A stretch of DNA of 64,000 nucleotides from Bacteroidota bacterium (GCA_023424015.1 JAFAEM010000017.1:79909-143908); one strand, 5' to 3'. Shown: positions 15,361 through 25,186, counted from the stretch's first letter. The notes: a model not told the origin generated them from the letters alone. Translations and numbers: made by a program.

Positions 15361-15739
15361 TTGGCTGATTGTCGTATTGAATGCCGCAAATCAGGTTGCC
15401 TTCTGTGTCAAGGAATTTGACGATCCAGCCAACATAAGGGACCGCTGTACGGGGCATCACGATCACGCCACCGTTTCGTTTTACTCTTTCAATAAGATCA
15501 TCTATATTTTGGACACTGAATGAACACTCCAGGCCGATTACTTTCTCCTTTACCGGTGAGTAGCTACGGGATTGAAGCGCACCGATAAGTTCACTGTCAT
15601 CTGACTTCCCTGTTTTGATCTGTAGAAAATCCTGCGGGCCATAAGAATTGAATCCCCATTCGAAGATACTGTCGTAAAACTTTTTGGCCCGTTCCATGTC
15701 GTCTGTGTAGATAGCGAAGTGTGTTAGTTTGGTGCTCAT
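15350..15739 (-). CDS. VOC-family (glyoxalase-like) protein
   Basis: A 129-residue vicinal-oxygen-chelate domain protein. It starts THFAIYTDDMERAKKFYDSI, the usual beta-alpha opening of the fold, and ends with IVKFLDTEGNLICGIQYD. Candidate metal ligands are H7 and the late E in DTEGN. Members range from glyoxalase and dioxygenase to binding proteins, so no reaction can be named. First gene of a three-gene minus-strand unit with the two DUF1801-like genes. Confidence 0.8.
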   Translation of the reverse strand: MSTKLTHFAIYTDDMERAKKFYDSIFEWGFNSYGPQDFLQIKTGKSDDSELIGALQSRSYSPVKEKVIGLECSFSVQNIDDLIERVKRNGGVIVMPRTAVPYVGWIVKFLDTEGNLICGIQYDNQPNER

Positions 15740-16111
15740 TTTATTTGGTCATGATGGTTATGACTTATTATACACAAAATTATAATTAAAATAATAAATA
15801 TTTATTGATATTCAATAATATTTTTTACTACCCGATTTCCAAGGCAGATTAGATAACACTTCATAGGGTCTACCATTTTTACCCAGATAAAAATAAGCCT
15901 GTATGGTCAGGTTATCTTCTGGATAGAAAAATGTTTACAAACCAGGCAATATGGATTGGGGAATAGCACAGTTATCTATCGGAGGTTGACATATTTTTCA
16001 CCGAAAATTCCACTCTTCACGATTTATCATTTCCTTATCAAATACCAGGGCTGGCCGGAAATGGAATGTTTATAATTATGGTAGTTTTGTCGACTAATCA
16101 TTAACCGGTGT
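15740..16111. other. 372-base divergent intergenic region before cysE
   Basis: A very AT-rich stretch with two overlapping dyads, the perfect palindrome AATAAATATTTATT (15793-15806) and TATTGA-TAT-TCAATA (15803-15817). These are close to the VOC start and could bind a regulator. A -7 element for cysE lies at 16082. I see no gene. Confidence 0.45.
16082..16089 (+). promoter_or_regulatory. -7 element TAGTTTTG for cysE
   Basis: Exact TAnnTTTG match 22 bases before the cysE start at 16112. Confidence 0.45.
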
Positions 16112-16924
16112 ATGAATAAAAAATTCTACCAGCACATCTTTGAAAAAAAACAAGGCGTTGAAGCGGTCCCTCCCAATAAAGTCATCGCCTCCTGGACACT
16201 TCGGCTGATCCATCTTTTATACCCGGAAAAATCAGAAAATAGTCCCACTTCAGTTGAAGAAGTAGAGCGGGAGTTTATGTTCCTGGAAAAAGAGCTGGTA
16301 AGGATATTCAATGCCACCAAAGCCTGCCTCCAATGCGATAATGTTGATAAAGCGAGAAAATTTTTCATGGCCATCCCTGAAATGTACCGGGTTTTGAATA
16401 CGGATATCGATGCCATTTTCGAGGGCGATCCGGCTTCACAAAGTAAATTTGAGATCATCAGGGCATATCCCGGTTTTTATGCCATTTCCTTTTATCGCAT
16501 TGCGCATGCGCTGGCTGATCTCGATATTCCCCTGTTGCCACGCATCCTAACCGAATATGCCCATTCCAAAACCGGTATCGATATTCACCCCTCCGCTGAG
16601 ATCGGCGAATATTTCTGCATTGACCACGGAACCGGACTTGTTATTGGTGAAACAACATTAATAGGTAATCATGTCAAGATTTACCAGGGCGTTACATTAG
16701 GTGCGCTTAGCGTTGACAAAAGCCTCTCGCATGTAAAACGGCATCCCACTGTGGAGGATCATGTGGTCATCTATTCCGGGGCTACTATACTGGGAGGTGA
16801 CACCGTTATTGGTCATCATAGCATCGTCGGCGGTAATGTCTGGTTAACTAAGAGTGTTCCTCCTTACACAACAGTTTACCATAAATCGGAAATCGAAGTC
16901 GTGGATCAAAAAACAAAAATTTAA
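16112..16924 (+). CDS. cysE: Serine O-acetyltransferase
   Basis: A 270-residue enzyme transferring acetyl from acetyl-CoA to L-serine, the first step of cysteine synthesis. The N-terminal half is helical. The C-terminal half is a left-handed beta-helix of hexapeptide repeats with the active-site histidines and aspartate in CIDHGTGLVIGETT and the signature VKIYQGVTLGALSV, then VKRHPTVEDHVVIYSGATIL. It resembles the EpsC-type subgroup. The stop is one base before the cysM start, so the two steps of cysteine synthesis are translated together. Confidence 0.95.
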   Translation: MNKKFYQHIFEKKQGVEAVPPNKVIASWTLRLIHLLYPEKSENSPTSVEEVEREFMFLEKELVRIFNATKACLQCDNVDKARKFFMAIPEMYRVLNTDIDAIFEGDPASQSKFEIIRAYPGFYAISFYRIAHALADLDIPLLPRILTEYAHSKTGIDIHPSAEIGEYFCIDHGTGLVIGETTLIGNHVKIYQGVTLGALSVDKSLSHVKRHPTVEDHVVIYSGATILGGDTVIGHHSIVGGNVWLTKSVPPYTTVYHKSEIEVVDQKTKI

Positions 16925-16925
16925 T

Positions 16926-17798
16926 ATGGCGAGCATACTTGACCTGATTGGCAATACTCCGATGGTCGAACTCAGAAAACTGAATCCTAATCCAGGCGTT
17001 AAGATATTCGCAAAACTTGAGGGAGACAATCCAGGGGGAAGCGTAAAGGACCGGCCGGCACTGAACATGATCCGGTCTGCGCTGGAACGGGGAGAAATCA
17101 GGCCAGGCAGTAAACTAATTGAAGCCACCAGCGGCAATACCGGTATTGCGCTGGCCATGATCGCAAGGTTATTTGACCTGGAAATCGAATTGGTCATGCC
17201 CTCCAGTTCCACCCGCGAACGAACACTGACTATGGAAGCCTATGGCGCCAGAGTGACTTTGCTCGATAGTATCGAAATATGCCGCGACTATGCAGAAGAA
17301 AAATCAAAAACTGGTGAATACTTTATTCTGAACCAGTTTGCAAACCCCGATAATTACAAGGCGCACTATAAAACGACCGGGCCGGAGATTTGGAAAGATA
17401 CCCGGCATATGATCACACATTTTGTTAGCTCGATGGGAACGACCGGAACGATCATGGGTTGTTCGCGTTACCTGAAAGAACAAAATCCATCGATTCAAAT
17501 CGTGGGCTGCCAGCCAACAGAGGAATCGTCTATCCCCGGCATTAGGCGCTGGCCTGCGGAATACCTGCCAAAGATCTTTGAACCGGAACGGGTGGACAGG
17601 ATCATAGATGTTTCGCAACAGGAAGCAACCGGGATGGCACGTAATCTGGCAAAGGAAGAAGGCATATTCGCAGGTATGAGCAGTGGCGGCGCGGCATCCG
17701 CTGCTATCAGGTTAGCAGGGGAATTGAAATCCGGGCTGATCGTTTTCATCGTATGCGATCGTGGCGACCGCTACCTTAGCAGTGACCTATTCGGATAG
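16926..17798 (+). CDS. cysM: Cysteine synthase B (O-acetylserine sulfhydrylase)
   Basis: A 290-residue PLP enzyme making cysteine from O-acetylserine and sulfide (or thiosulfate in CysM types). The PLP lysine is K41 in GGSVKDRPAL; phosphate contacts are in EATSGNTGIALA and SSMGTTGTIMG. The C-terminus DRGDRYLSSDLFG is typical of CysM. An upstream in-frame ATG at 16854 lies inside cysE and would add 24 unconserved residues; the start MASILDLIGNTPMVEL at 16926 is preferred. Directly follows cysE. Confidence 0.95.
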   Translation: MASILDLIGNTPMVELRKLNPNPGVKIFAKLEGDNPGGSVKDRPALNMIRSALERGEIRPGSKLIEATSGNTGIALAMIARLFDLEIELVMPSSSTRERTLTMEAYGARVTLLDSIEICRDYAEEKSKTGEYFILNQFANPDNYKAHYKTTGPEIWKDTRHMITHFVSSMGTTGTIMGCSRYLKEQNPSIQIVGCQPTEESSIPGIRRWPAEYLPKIFEPERVDRIIDVSQQEATGMARNLAKEEGIFAGMSSGGAASAAIRLAGELKSGLIVFIVCDRGDRYLSSDLFG

Positions 17799-17820
17799 CA
17801 TAACATTTTACCAGGCCTGG

Positions 17821-18273
17821 CTAATCCATCACTTGTAATTTCCAATCTGGCAATTCGGGTATTAGCATCAGATCCCGCCCTTCTTTCTTCCAGGCATAAC
17901 TCATGTTGCCATTTGTGATAACAAGGAATCCGGCAGGAACACTTATATGATATCGCAGCAACTGCAATAATACCGGTTCATCCAGTTTGACAGAAGGCGC
18001 CTTGCATTCTATCATCATCCAGGGCTGATGCCGCTTGTTATAGACAAGTATATCGAAGCGCTTTTTTAACTCACCCAGGTGAATGATCTTTTCCATAGCG
18101 ATCAGTGTGGCGGGATAGTTTTTCACCTGGACCAGGTATTGGACAAAGTTTTGTCGCACCCACTCTTCCGGCGTAAGTCTCAACCATTTTTTTCGGAGGG
18201 GATCAAAAATCAGTTCCTGCGTCCCCGTTTTTTTTACCTGGAATACCGGTTCGGGGTATTGTATCAGCAGCAT
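17821..18273 (-). CDS. HsdR N-terminal-like nuclease-fold protein
   Basis: A 150-residue protein resembling the type I restriction enzyme R-subunit N-terminal domain (HSDR_N_2). The PD-(D/E)xK core is visible: KRFDILVYNKRHQPWMMIECKAP, giving D then E-x-K on adjacent strands. Such stand-alone domains are widespread in Bacteroidota and are not part of a restriction system here, as no hsdM, hsdS or helicase is nearby. Whether it cuts DNA is unknown. It is divergent from the AMP nucleosidase gene with 48 bases between starts. Confidence 0.8.
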   Translation of the reverse strand: MLLIQYPEPVFQVKKTGTQELIFDPLRKKWLRLTPEEWVRQNFVQYLVQVKNYPATLIAMEKIIHLGELKKRFDILVYNKRHQPWMMIECKAPSVKLDEPVLLQLLRYHISVPAGFLVITNGNMSYAWKKEGRDLMLIPELPDWKLQVMD

Positions 18274-18321
18274 GCTTCAAAAGTAAATGATTAAATTCGC
18301 TTTCATATCTAAATCGGTAAT

Positions 18322-19092
18322 ATGAAATCGAAAGAGGAAATAGTTGAAAACTGGCTTCCACGGTATACCGGGGAAAAATTGAAGAATTTTGGACAGTATA
18401 TACTTCTAACAAATTTCAGCAACTACGTTTACAAATTCGCGGAATGGAATAATGTAGAGGTGGTAGGCGAAACACGACCGATGCAATGCGCCACCGCTGA
18501 CAATATCACGATCATAAATTTCGGGATGGGCAGTCCAACTGCTGCAACGATCATGGACCTGCTAAGCGCCATCGAACCAAAAGCCGCTTTATTTCTTGGG
18601 AAATGCGGCGGCTTGAAGAAGCGGAATAAAATCGGCGACCTGATCTTACCAATCGCGGCTATACGTGGCGAGGGTACCTCCAATGATTATTTTCCCGCCG
18701 AAGTACCTGCTCTGCCCGCCTTCGCCCTGCAAAAAGCGGTTTCGACCACCATTCGCGATTATGGTGTTGATTACTGGACGGGCACAGTGTACACAACCAA
18801 CCGCAGGGTTTGGGAACACGACGAAGAATTCAAAAATTACCTGCAGGATATCAGGGCCTACGCCATCGACATGGAAACCGCTACTATTTTTACAGTAGGT
18901 TTTTACAACAAGATCCCTACCGGTGCTTTATTATTGGTAAGCGACCAACCCATGATACCTGAAGGAGTAAAAACTGAAGAAAGTGACAAAAGTGTTACGG
19001 CACAATTTGTGGACAATCATATCAAAATAGGAATTGACTCACTAAAACAACTGATCAACGATGGAATGACGGTAAGACACCTTAAATTCTAA
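18322..19092 (+). CDS. amn: AMP nucleosidase
   Basis: A 256-residue nucleoside phosphorylase-fold protein of the short Bacteroidota AMP nucleosidase type, which hydrolyses AMP to adenine and ribose 5-phosphate. Family landmarks are INFGMGSPTAATIMDLLSAI, ALFLGKCGGLKKRNKIGD, the purine-site YAIDMETATIFTVG and LLVSDQPMIPEG. It lacks the N-terminal domain of E. coli Amn, as is usual in this phylum. A small secreted protein gene follows 19 bases later. Confidence 0.9.
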   Translation: MKSKEEIVENWLPRYTGEKLKNFGQYILLTNFSNYVYKFAEWNNVEVVGETRPMQCATADNITIINFGMGSPTAATIMDLLSAIEPKAALFLGKCGGLKKRNKIGDLILPIAAIRGEGTSNDYFPAEVPALPAFALQKAVSTTIRDYGVDYWTGTVYTTNRRVWEHDEEFKNYLQDIRAYAIDMETATIFTVGFYNKIPTGALLLVSDQPMIPEGVKTEESDKSVTAQFVDNHIKIGIDSLKQLINDGMTVRHLKF

Positions 19093-19111
19093 ATATTAAA
19101 TAGAATATTTT

Positions 19112-19492
19112 ATGAAATTTTTATTCTTTGTGCCTGCAATATTTATCCTTGCCGTTTCCGCCGACAAATGTGGCAGCGATAAAAAATCTGATACCGGCAC
19201 TTACAAGGCAAAACTGGAGATCAAAGGGATTTGCATGAACTATACCCTCCGCTTACTCGAAGGTGATCTGGATACAACACAGGTCGTTGCCAACTGGACA
19301 GATGAGTCGACCGGCAAATCTTACCAAAATGTTTTTGCACTTGGCTCACCCTGCACTTTTCCAAATACTATCAAAGAAGGTGACGAGTTCTATTTCCGCA
19401 TCGACAGCTCTGAAAAACAGGAATGCGCTGTTTGTATGGCCTACTATCCCACCCCTCCCAAAAAATTATCCATTAAAGTAGTCGAGAACTAG
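19112..19492 (+). CDS. Small cysteine-containing secreted protein
   Basis: A 126-residue protein with an N-terminal signal peptide (MKFLFFVPAIFILAVSADKC). The cysteine at 20 is near the cleavage site but the context SADKC is not a good lipobox, so it may be periplasmic rather than lipidated. The mature chain has further cysteines (GICMNYT, GSPCTFP, QECAVCMAY) that could form disulfides. The TAG stop shares one base with the GTG start of the next gene. I do not recognise the family. Confidence 0.7.
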   Translation: MKFLFFVPAIFILAVSADKCGSDKKSDTGTYKAKLEIKGICMNYTLRLLEGDLDTTQVVANWTDESTGKSYQNVFALGSPCTFPNTIKEGDEFYFRIDSSEKQECAVCMAYYPTPPKKLSIKVVEN

Positions 19493-21243
19493 TGCACCCC
19501 TTATTAAGTATACAGGACCTTACTGTTGCTTTCAGCTCCGGTGATATTACAACAACGGCATTGAAGGATATTTCCTTTTCCGTACATCGTGGTGAGATCG
19601 TCGCCCTGGTTGGTGAATCGGGATCCGGTAAGTCGGTGACCTCCCTGTCTGTACTACAACTAATACCCGCTCCACCTGCCCGGTATGTTTCGGGAAAAAT
19701 TTTGTTTTCGGAAGACGGAACAAGCCAGGATGATCTCTTAAAAAAAGATCGTTATTCCCTTCAAAATATCCGCGGTAATAAGATCGCGATGATATTCCAG
19801 GAACCCATGACCTCGCTCAATCCCGTGATGACCTGCGGTCACCAGGTAATGGAAGCTTTGCGAACCCACAAAAAACTTTCAAAGGAAGCAGCCCGGGAAA
19901 AGACCATTGAATGGTTTGAAAAAGTAAAACTTCCCGAGCCGGCGCAGGTCTTCCATCGTTATCCTCATCAACTAAGCGGCGGACAAAAGCAAAGGGTCAT
20001 GATCGCGATGGCTATGTGTTGCGAACCCTCCCTGCTGATCTGTGACGAGCCCACTACAGCCCTGGACGTCACCGTACAAAAAACAATACTGGAACTGATA
20101 CGTGATCTGCAACAGCAATCCAACATGGGGGTAATATTCATTACGCATGACCTTGGCGTGGTAGCTGAAATTGCCGATCGTACGATCGTGATGTACAAGG
20201 GTGATATAGTGGAGCAGGGAACCGTGACCCAAATATTTATAAGTCCTTCCCATCCCTATACCAGGGGTCTGCTTGCCTGCCGGCCTGTTTTACATGAAAA
20301 AGGACAAAGATTACCTGTGGTGAGCGAGTTTCTCAAACTGGCGGAGTCGAATGAGGATACCGGAAGCGGGACAACAGTGCACGAAGAAGCTGGAGTGAAG
20401 GAACAGGTCACTGCATTAGGTTCCGACTCAAATTATATTCAACCCGGCGACCCTTTGTTGCGCGTCGAAAATCTTTCGGTTTGGTTTCCTGCCAAAAAAA
20501 CTTTTTTAGGCAAACCCCTTACTTATACAAAAGCCGTCGACGATGTCAGCTTTGAGATCTTTAAAGGCGAAACGATGGGATTGGTTGGGGAAAGCGGTTG
20601 TGGTAAAACAACACTGGGCAGGGCTTTGCTTCGACTCGTAGAACCTACCGGCGGGAAGATCGTTTACAACGGCGTAGATCTTACTTCAAAGAAAAAAGAT
20701 GAGCTGCAATCACTGCGAAAAAACCTGCAGATCATTTTCCAGGACCCATACTCCTCCTTGAATCCCCGACTCACTATTGGATCAGCCATCGCGGAACCCT
20801 TAAAAGTTCATGGAATATTACCCACGGAAAGATCGAGAAAAGAAAAAGTGATTGATCTGCTCGAAAAAGTGGATCTGAGGCCCGAACATTTTAATCGCTA
20901 CCCGCACGAATTTTCGGGCGGCCAGCGACAACGTATCGTGATCGCGCGTTCATTGGCGCTCAACCCCGACTTTATCGTGTGCGACGAATCAGTGTCCGCC
21001 CTTGACGTCAGCGTTCAGGCGCAGGTACTAAACTTATTGAATGATCTGAAAAAGGAATTTGGGTTTACCATCATCTTTATCTCGCACGACCTTTCGGTGG
21101 TGAGATATATCAGCGATCGCATCATGGTGATGAATCGGGGCAAAATTCAGGAAAGCGGTAAAGCCGATGATATTTACTATCATCCGCAGACAGCCTATAC
21201 ACAAAAACTTATCGCTTCGATACCAAAAGGAATTACAGTTTAA
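19492..21243 (+). CDS. Fused double-ATPase ABC transporter protein (oligopeptide/dipeptide type)
   Basis: A 583-residue chain with two complete ABC ATPase domains, as in fused DppD-DppF/OppD-OppF or YejF. First domain: Walker A GESGSGKS (41-48), signature LSGGQKQR, Walker B LLICDEPTTALD. Second domain from about residue 323: GESGCGKT, FSGGQRQR, FIVCDESVSALD. Both have the catalytic glutamate after the Walker B aspartate. The start is GTG at 19492, overlapping the previous stop by one base; an ATG is not available nearby. No permease or binding-protein gene lies next to it, so it must work with subunits encoded elsewhere. Confidence 0.92.
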   Translation: MHPLLSIQDLTVAFSSGDITTTALKDISFSVHRGEIVALVGESGSGKSVTSLSVLQLIPAPPARYVSGKILFSEDGTSQDDLLKKDRYSLQNIRGNKIAMIFQEPMTSLNPVMTCGHQVMEALRTHKKLSKEAAREKTIEWFEKVKLPEPAQVFHRYPHQLSGGQKQRVMIAMAMCCEPSLLICDEPTTALDVTVQKTILELIRDLQQQSNMGVIFITHDLGVVAEIADRTIVMYKGDIVEQGTVTQIFISPSHPYTRGLLACRPVLHEKGQRLPVVSEFLKLAESNEDTGSGTTVHEEAGVKEQVTALGSDSNYIQPGDPLLRVENLSVWFPAKKTFLGKPLTYTKAVDDVSFEIFKGETMGLVGESGCGKTTLGRALLRLVEPTGGKIVYNGVDLTSKKKDELQSLRKNLQIIFQDPYSSLNPRLTIGSAIAEPLKVHGILPTERSRKEKVIDLLEKVDLRPEHFNRYPHEFSGGQRQRIVIARSLALNPDFIVCDESVSALDVSVQAQVLNLLNDLKKEFGFTIIFISHDLSVVRYISDRIMVMNRGKIQESGKADDIYYHPQTAYTQKLIASIPKGITV

Positions 21244-21256
21244 TTCTCATCATAGT

Positions 21257-24200
21257 TTATTGAATACCGGCATAAGGATTCCCTTCGGACTTGTCATAGA
21301 ACTCTCTTGCGCTTTTGCGGCGTGAATAAAGCAGGCGTTTCAACTCTTTACGGAGTTGCTCGTCCAGCGAGGTTTCGTCGCTGATCCTGGTATCTGAAAA
21401 CTCCGTGTAATCCATGGGATCGATATTCCGCGATCTGTAAGGGGAATAATCATTTGTACTGCGTGGAGCGCTTTTATATTTGTAGACACCCGGCTGATCA
21501 GGTACCAATCCTACTGAAGCCAGCTTCCAAAAAGCGTCATCTTTCTTTGATTTGTATTTGAAGAAGTAGATATATCCTTTTTCATTCCTTACGGTTGCAG
21601 GCAATTTCTCGAGGAACAACAACGAATCCGGCTTTTCAGACCAACTTTCATATAAGAGTCTGCTCTTAGCCATTTCCACATGGCCTTTAACTTTAGCCGG
21701 GAATAAATTCTGTTTACCCAGCTTTTCGAGATCAGTAAATAAACCATAACGATACTCGTCCATAACTGCGAAATAGTTTATCAGGCTGTCATTGAAAGGT
21801 TTCTGATTTCGAAGCATCAACATCATGGTATTATACTTCAATCGCCTGTCGTTGGTGCTAAATACCTGGTTGAAGAATGTTTTAACTGTAGGGTTTGAGT
21901 CCCAGTAAGGCATTAGTAAAACCGTGTACAAATCGAGTTTCTCATTTGCCGGACTATCAGCGTCATCGGTCAATAGTTCAATGGTCTTCCTGTCCAGTTT
22001 TTCCTTCTCAGCCCGCTCAATCGCCTTTCTTTTCTCCGCAATAGACTGCTTTTTCAGTTCCTGCCTGGCTTCCACCAGGAATTTGCTGAAGTAAAAATCA
22101 TAATCGTTTTTATGCACGAGATTACTATCGATTAGTTCCGCCAGCAGTGACATCATATCGGCTTTATAATCGTCGATATTAATTAAAGGAAGTAATCCCT
22201 GGAAAATACCGGCGGTCAGTTGCAGCGAATCTCTCAGCACTCCCAAAAAACTGGCGTCACCAGGGGACTGCCAGCCTGCTTTCAACCCAATTTCACGGTA
22301 ATAACGATCAAGGAGATCCCGCGAGCGCCCAGTACTTGTTTCCAGTACTGGCGGATCATTTTCCATAATACCTCTAAACAGGTTGAATGCATAGGACGTT
22401 TGTTGCTCCAACAATGTTTCGAGGACTTTATATTGCAATTCAACAGTATCTCCTGCGGCATAATACAATTGCCGCAAATAGTCAGATGAAGTTTTTGTTT
22501 TGATATCTTCAAGCTTACCCACCAGGTCTTTTTTAACCTCGAGGTATTTTTTCTCTTTCCAGTCCAGAGAATTGATGATCGCTTTCAGTTGCGGAAGATC
22601 TGCGGAATCAAGGCCTACAGTATGGATCCCTTTCACCGCCCGCTTGTGAACGGTGGTATCATCGCTCGTGAAATCATCAAAGAAAAGTTTTGATTTTTTG
22701 GCAAAAGGATCAAGTCCCTTAAGTGAGTCGACGGGTTGAAAGCTTTCAAAAAATGTTTTTACAAATACGCTGGGCTTACTTAATGTATCGGATTGGGTCA
22801 TCAGGGCATATCCGATCCCGTTCTTATAATATGTCTTTGACCAGATGGTGCGGCTGCTACCGGTGTCAGAGAGGACGGTTTCCCAAACTTTGATGCCTCC
22901 CGGTAATTCGAAATCCTTTCTCTTACGAACTATGCCAGAAGAATCACTGAAAAAGACAGGACTCTCTTTTTCCAGTTTCGCGCTGTCCTTTACCTGTTGG
23001 TAACGGGACATCTTAAAAAATGATACATAGATCTTTTCACCGGTTGAGTCATGTGCGATCACTGTGCTTCGAAAAGCGCCATCCTCAAGACGGGCGTCCT
23101 CTCTGGACTCATCATCTTCTTCATCATTAAATCGCGGGAGGCCGAGCTTTTCTTTTGTTTCATTGGGAAAAACCGGGCTGTTGACCGTAAAATACAAACT
23201 CGTATCGCGACGGGTTGTCGCGTTGTCATAGTAGTAAGGTTTGATTACAAACGAATCGAGGAATTTCTTCATCGACGGCGTTTCTTTTCTTCCGAATGCA
23301 ACCAGCGTGTAATAATGGGGGCCCTGGATGATAAAACGGGTGAGAAATACGGACCCGTTTTTTGCTTTGTACCTACCGTCGAGGGCTGGATATCCCTGGT
23401 GAGTTAATGCGTAGTGGCTTTCTGCCTTGTCGATGAATTCCGATGACTCAAAGCTTTCTGCCATCAGTTCGAGGTCAAAACTATCTTCCTCCGCAAAATT
23501 ATAGTTATGGATGTCGGTCCGAATGACCCTGAAATTTGCCCCGGACACGGGATCCCCGGCATCAAATATCCAGGACCCGTCATTGCTGACATGAGGTGCA
23601 TGCGGAAGGTCAATTGCAAATCCGCCATAAGGAGGTGAATAGGTTTTCCATTTTGTGGTGACGTCGGATGTATATCCTTTCAGCTGAATACTGCTAAAAA
23701 ACTTTGAAGCCTCTTCTCCTTTTAATACATAATCACCCGTGCCGCTCATTTTAAAGATCACCACTTCAAATGGCATTACGAATATGTTGTAGCGTTGCAC
23801 ATCACCACGCCGGGTTTTGTTGGTAATATCGATTCCTTTGTAACCATTACGCGTGATCTTTTGCCTGGATATGATCCTGCCCGGAATATTTTCATAAAGC
23901 AGGCTGTCGATGGTACTGTACACTTTATCGGTACTATGTCCCCACATCCATCCATTGGTCAGGATCCGGGTCACCATATAATAACTGCCGTTGGCCATAT
24001 CGGCATATTGCCGCTGGTCGAGACTTGGGTCTTCACCGAATTTGTAAAACTTCCCCGGTATACTGACTTTAAAAAGACTGTCATCAGGTACCTGGGTAGA
24101 AAACTTTACAGGGACCCTTACTTTCTCTACCTGGTTTTTATGCTGGCTGTCGCGGGCACCCATTTTAACGGGCCGCAGTTTATATCCCTGCTCCCGCAAG

Positions 24201-25057
24201 ATTTCTATCACACCCCGGTTGCCTGGCAGGTGAGCTGCACCTACACCTACAAAAAGTGACTGACCTGAGCGTAGTATCGAGTCGATAGATGAAGCCTGTA
24301 TCTCATTACGACGATACAGGAATTTTTCGTCAAAGGCTGGCGAAAAACTATTGTATTTATTGATGGAGTCGAGCCAGTCGAGGTTGCCGCTGCGATATGC
24401 TTCCTGTAGTTTGTTGAACGAATAACTGTTTTCGCTATCGTAACTGCGTTCTTTTATTTGCCTGTCTTTAGCCGCATCTTTATAGGCTTCCATCATCAGC
24501 TTCATACTTTCCGCGTACTTCTCGACACCAGCGACTTTCTTTCCCCATTTTTTGCCACACTGGTAGATATACATATCGAGGTAAGTATCTTCTTCGAAGT
24601 CGCTGGATTCGTTACCATAGGAACGATACAATAAGTTGTTGATCGCAGAGGGGTTGCTATACAATGCCCTCGCAATTTTTTTATCGTACTTATAAAACTT
24701 AAGTGTATTAAGCCGGAGATATTCATTGGGAAGCTCTACATAATTGGATCCTGCATAGCCAGCGTAATTCCGAAAACCATATTCCATTTCGTAATTGCTC
24801 ATATCCTCCTGCCAGGATTCGGGATTTGTTTCGAGTGCCACCACATCGGCATTGCGGATACCCAGGAAGAAAGAATCTGCCAGGTGAAACGCCAGTTTGC
24901 TGCTGACATGCATGGTACCGAAAAGATAGGATGGCTTATTAAGCCCATTTCCGGTGATCTCCCACAACAGGCTTGGGTATTTCCTGGGCTTTATTTTAGA
25001 TTGGGCGGTTAACAAAAATGGCAATAAAATCAGCCCCAGTATGAATATCCTCCTCAT
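21257..25057 (-). CDS. TraB/GumN-family protein with very large C-terminal extension
   Basis: A 1266-residue exported protein with a signal peptide (MRRIFILGLILLPFLLTAQS). Residues about 24-300 form a TraB/GumN domain with the two hallmark motifs: SYLFGTMHVSSK (GxxH, residues 43-54) and FVGVGAAHLPGNRGVIEIL. This fold is proposed to be a metallopeptidase-like or metal-binding one. The remaining 960 residues have repeated beta-rich blocks (PPYGGFAIDLPHAPHVSND; YKAKNGSVFLTRFIIQGPH) and a long helical region with HEAT-like character after residue 800. No membrane segments beyond the signal are seen. Converges on the ABC ATPase with 13 bases between stops. Function unknown; size is far above bare TraB proteins. 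Confidence 0.85.
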   Translation of the reverse strand: MRRIFILGLILLPFLLTAQSKIKPRKYPSLLWEITGNGLNKPSYLFGTMHVSSKLAFHLADSFFLGIRNADVVALETNPESWQEDMSNYEMEYGFRNYAGYAGSNYVELPNEYLRLNTLKFYKYDKKIARALYSNPSAINNLLYRSYGNESSDFEEDTYLDMYIYQCGKKWGKKVAGVEKYAESMKLMMEAYKDAAKDRQIKERSYDSENSYSFNKLQEAYRSGNLDWLDSINKYNSFSPAFDEKFLYRRNEIQASSIDSILRSGQSLFVGVGAAHLPGNRGVIEILREQGYKLRPVKMGARDSQHKNQVEKVRVPVKFSTQVPDDSLFKVSIPGKFYKFGEDPSLDQRQYADMANGSYYMVTRILTNGWMWGHSTDKVYSTIDSLLYENIPGRIISRQKITRNGYKGIDITNKTRRGDVQRYNIFVMPFEVVIFKMSGTGDYVLKGEEASKFFSSIQLKGYTSDVTTKWKTYSPPYGGFAIDLPHAPHVSNDGSWIFDAGDPVSGANFRVIRTDIHNYNFAEEDSFDLELMAESFESSEFIDKAESHYALTHQGYPALDGRYKAKNGSVFLTRFIIQGPHYYTLVAFGRKETPSMKKFLDSFVIKPYYYDNATTRRDTSLYFTVNSPVFPNETKEKLGLPRFNDEEDDESREDARLEDGAFRSTVIAHDSTGEKIYVSFFKMSRYQQVKDSAKLEKESPVFFSDSSGIVRKRKDFELPGGIKVWETVLSDTGSSRTIWSKTYYKNGIGYALMTQSDTLSKPSVFVKTFFESFQPVDSLKGLDPFAKKSKLFFDDFTSDDTTVHKRAVKGIHTVGLDSADLPQLKAIINSLDWKEKKYLEVKKDLVGKLEDIKTKTSSDYLRQLYYAAGDTVELQYKVLETLLEQQTSYAFNLFRGIMENDPPVLETSTGRSRDLLDRYYREIGLKAGWQSPGDASFLGVLRDSLQLTAGIFQGLLPLINIDDYKADMMSLLAELIDSNLVHKNDYDFYFSKFLVEARQELKKQSIAEKRKAIERAEKEKLDRKTIELLTDDADSPANEKLDLYTVLLMPYWDSNPTVKTFFNQVFSTNDRRLKYNTMMLMLRNQKPFNDSLINYFAVMDEYRYGLFTDLEKLGKQNLFPAKVKGHVEMAKSRLLYESWSEKPDSLLFLEKLPATVRNEKGYIYFFKYKSKKDDAFWKLASVGLVPDQPGVYKYKSAPRSTNDYSPYRSRNIDPMDYTEFSDTRISDETSLDEQLRKELKRLLYSRRKSAREFYDKSEGNPYAGIQ

Positions 25058-25186
25058 AATTTCTTCTTTCAGTGGCAGGTAAAATACTACATTCTCACTT
25101 AAACCGGGACTCTTAGCGCTGCTTTCCTGAAACTGCCCATTTGAAAAAATATTGCGCGGATGCGGTCAAATCTGCCGTTAAATCTT

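Noticed and set aside
16854..16925. Upstream start for cysM
   Set aside because: Lies inside cysE and adds 24 residues not expected in the family; the ATG at 16926 gives the standard N-terminus.
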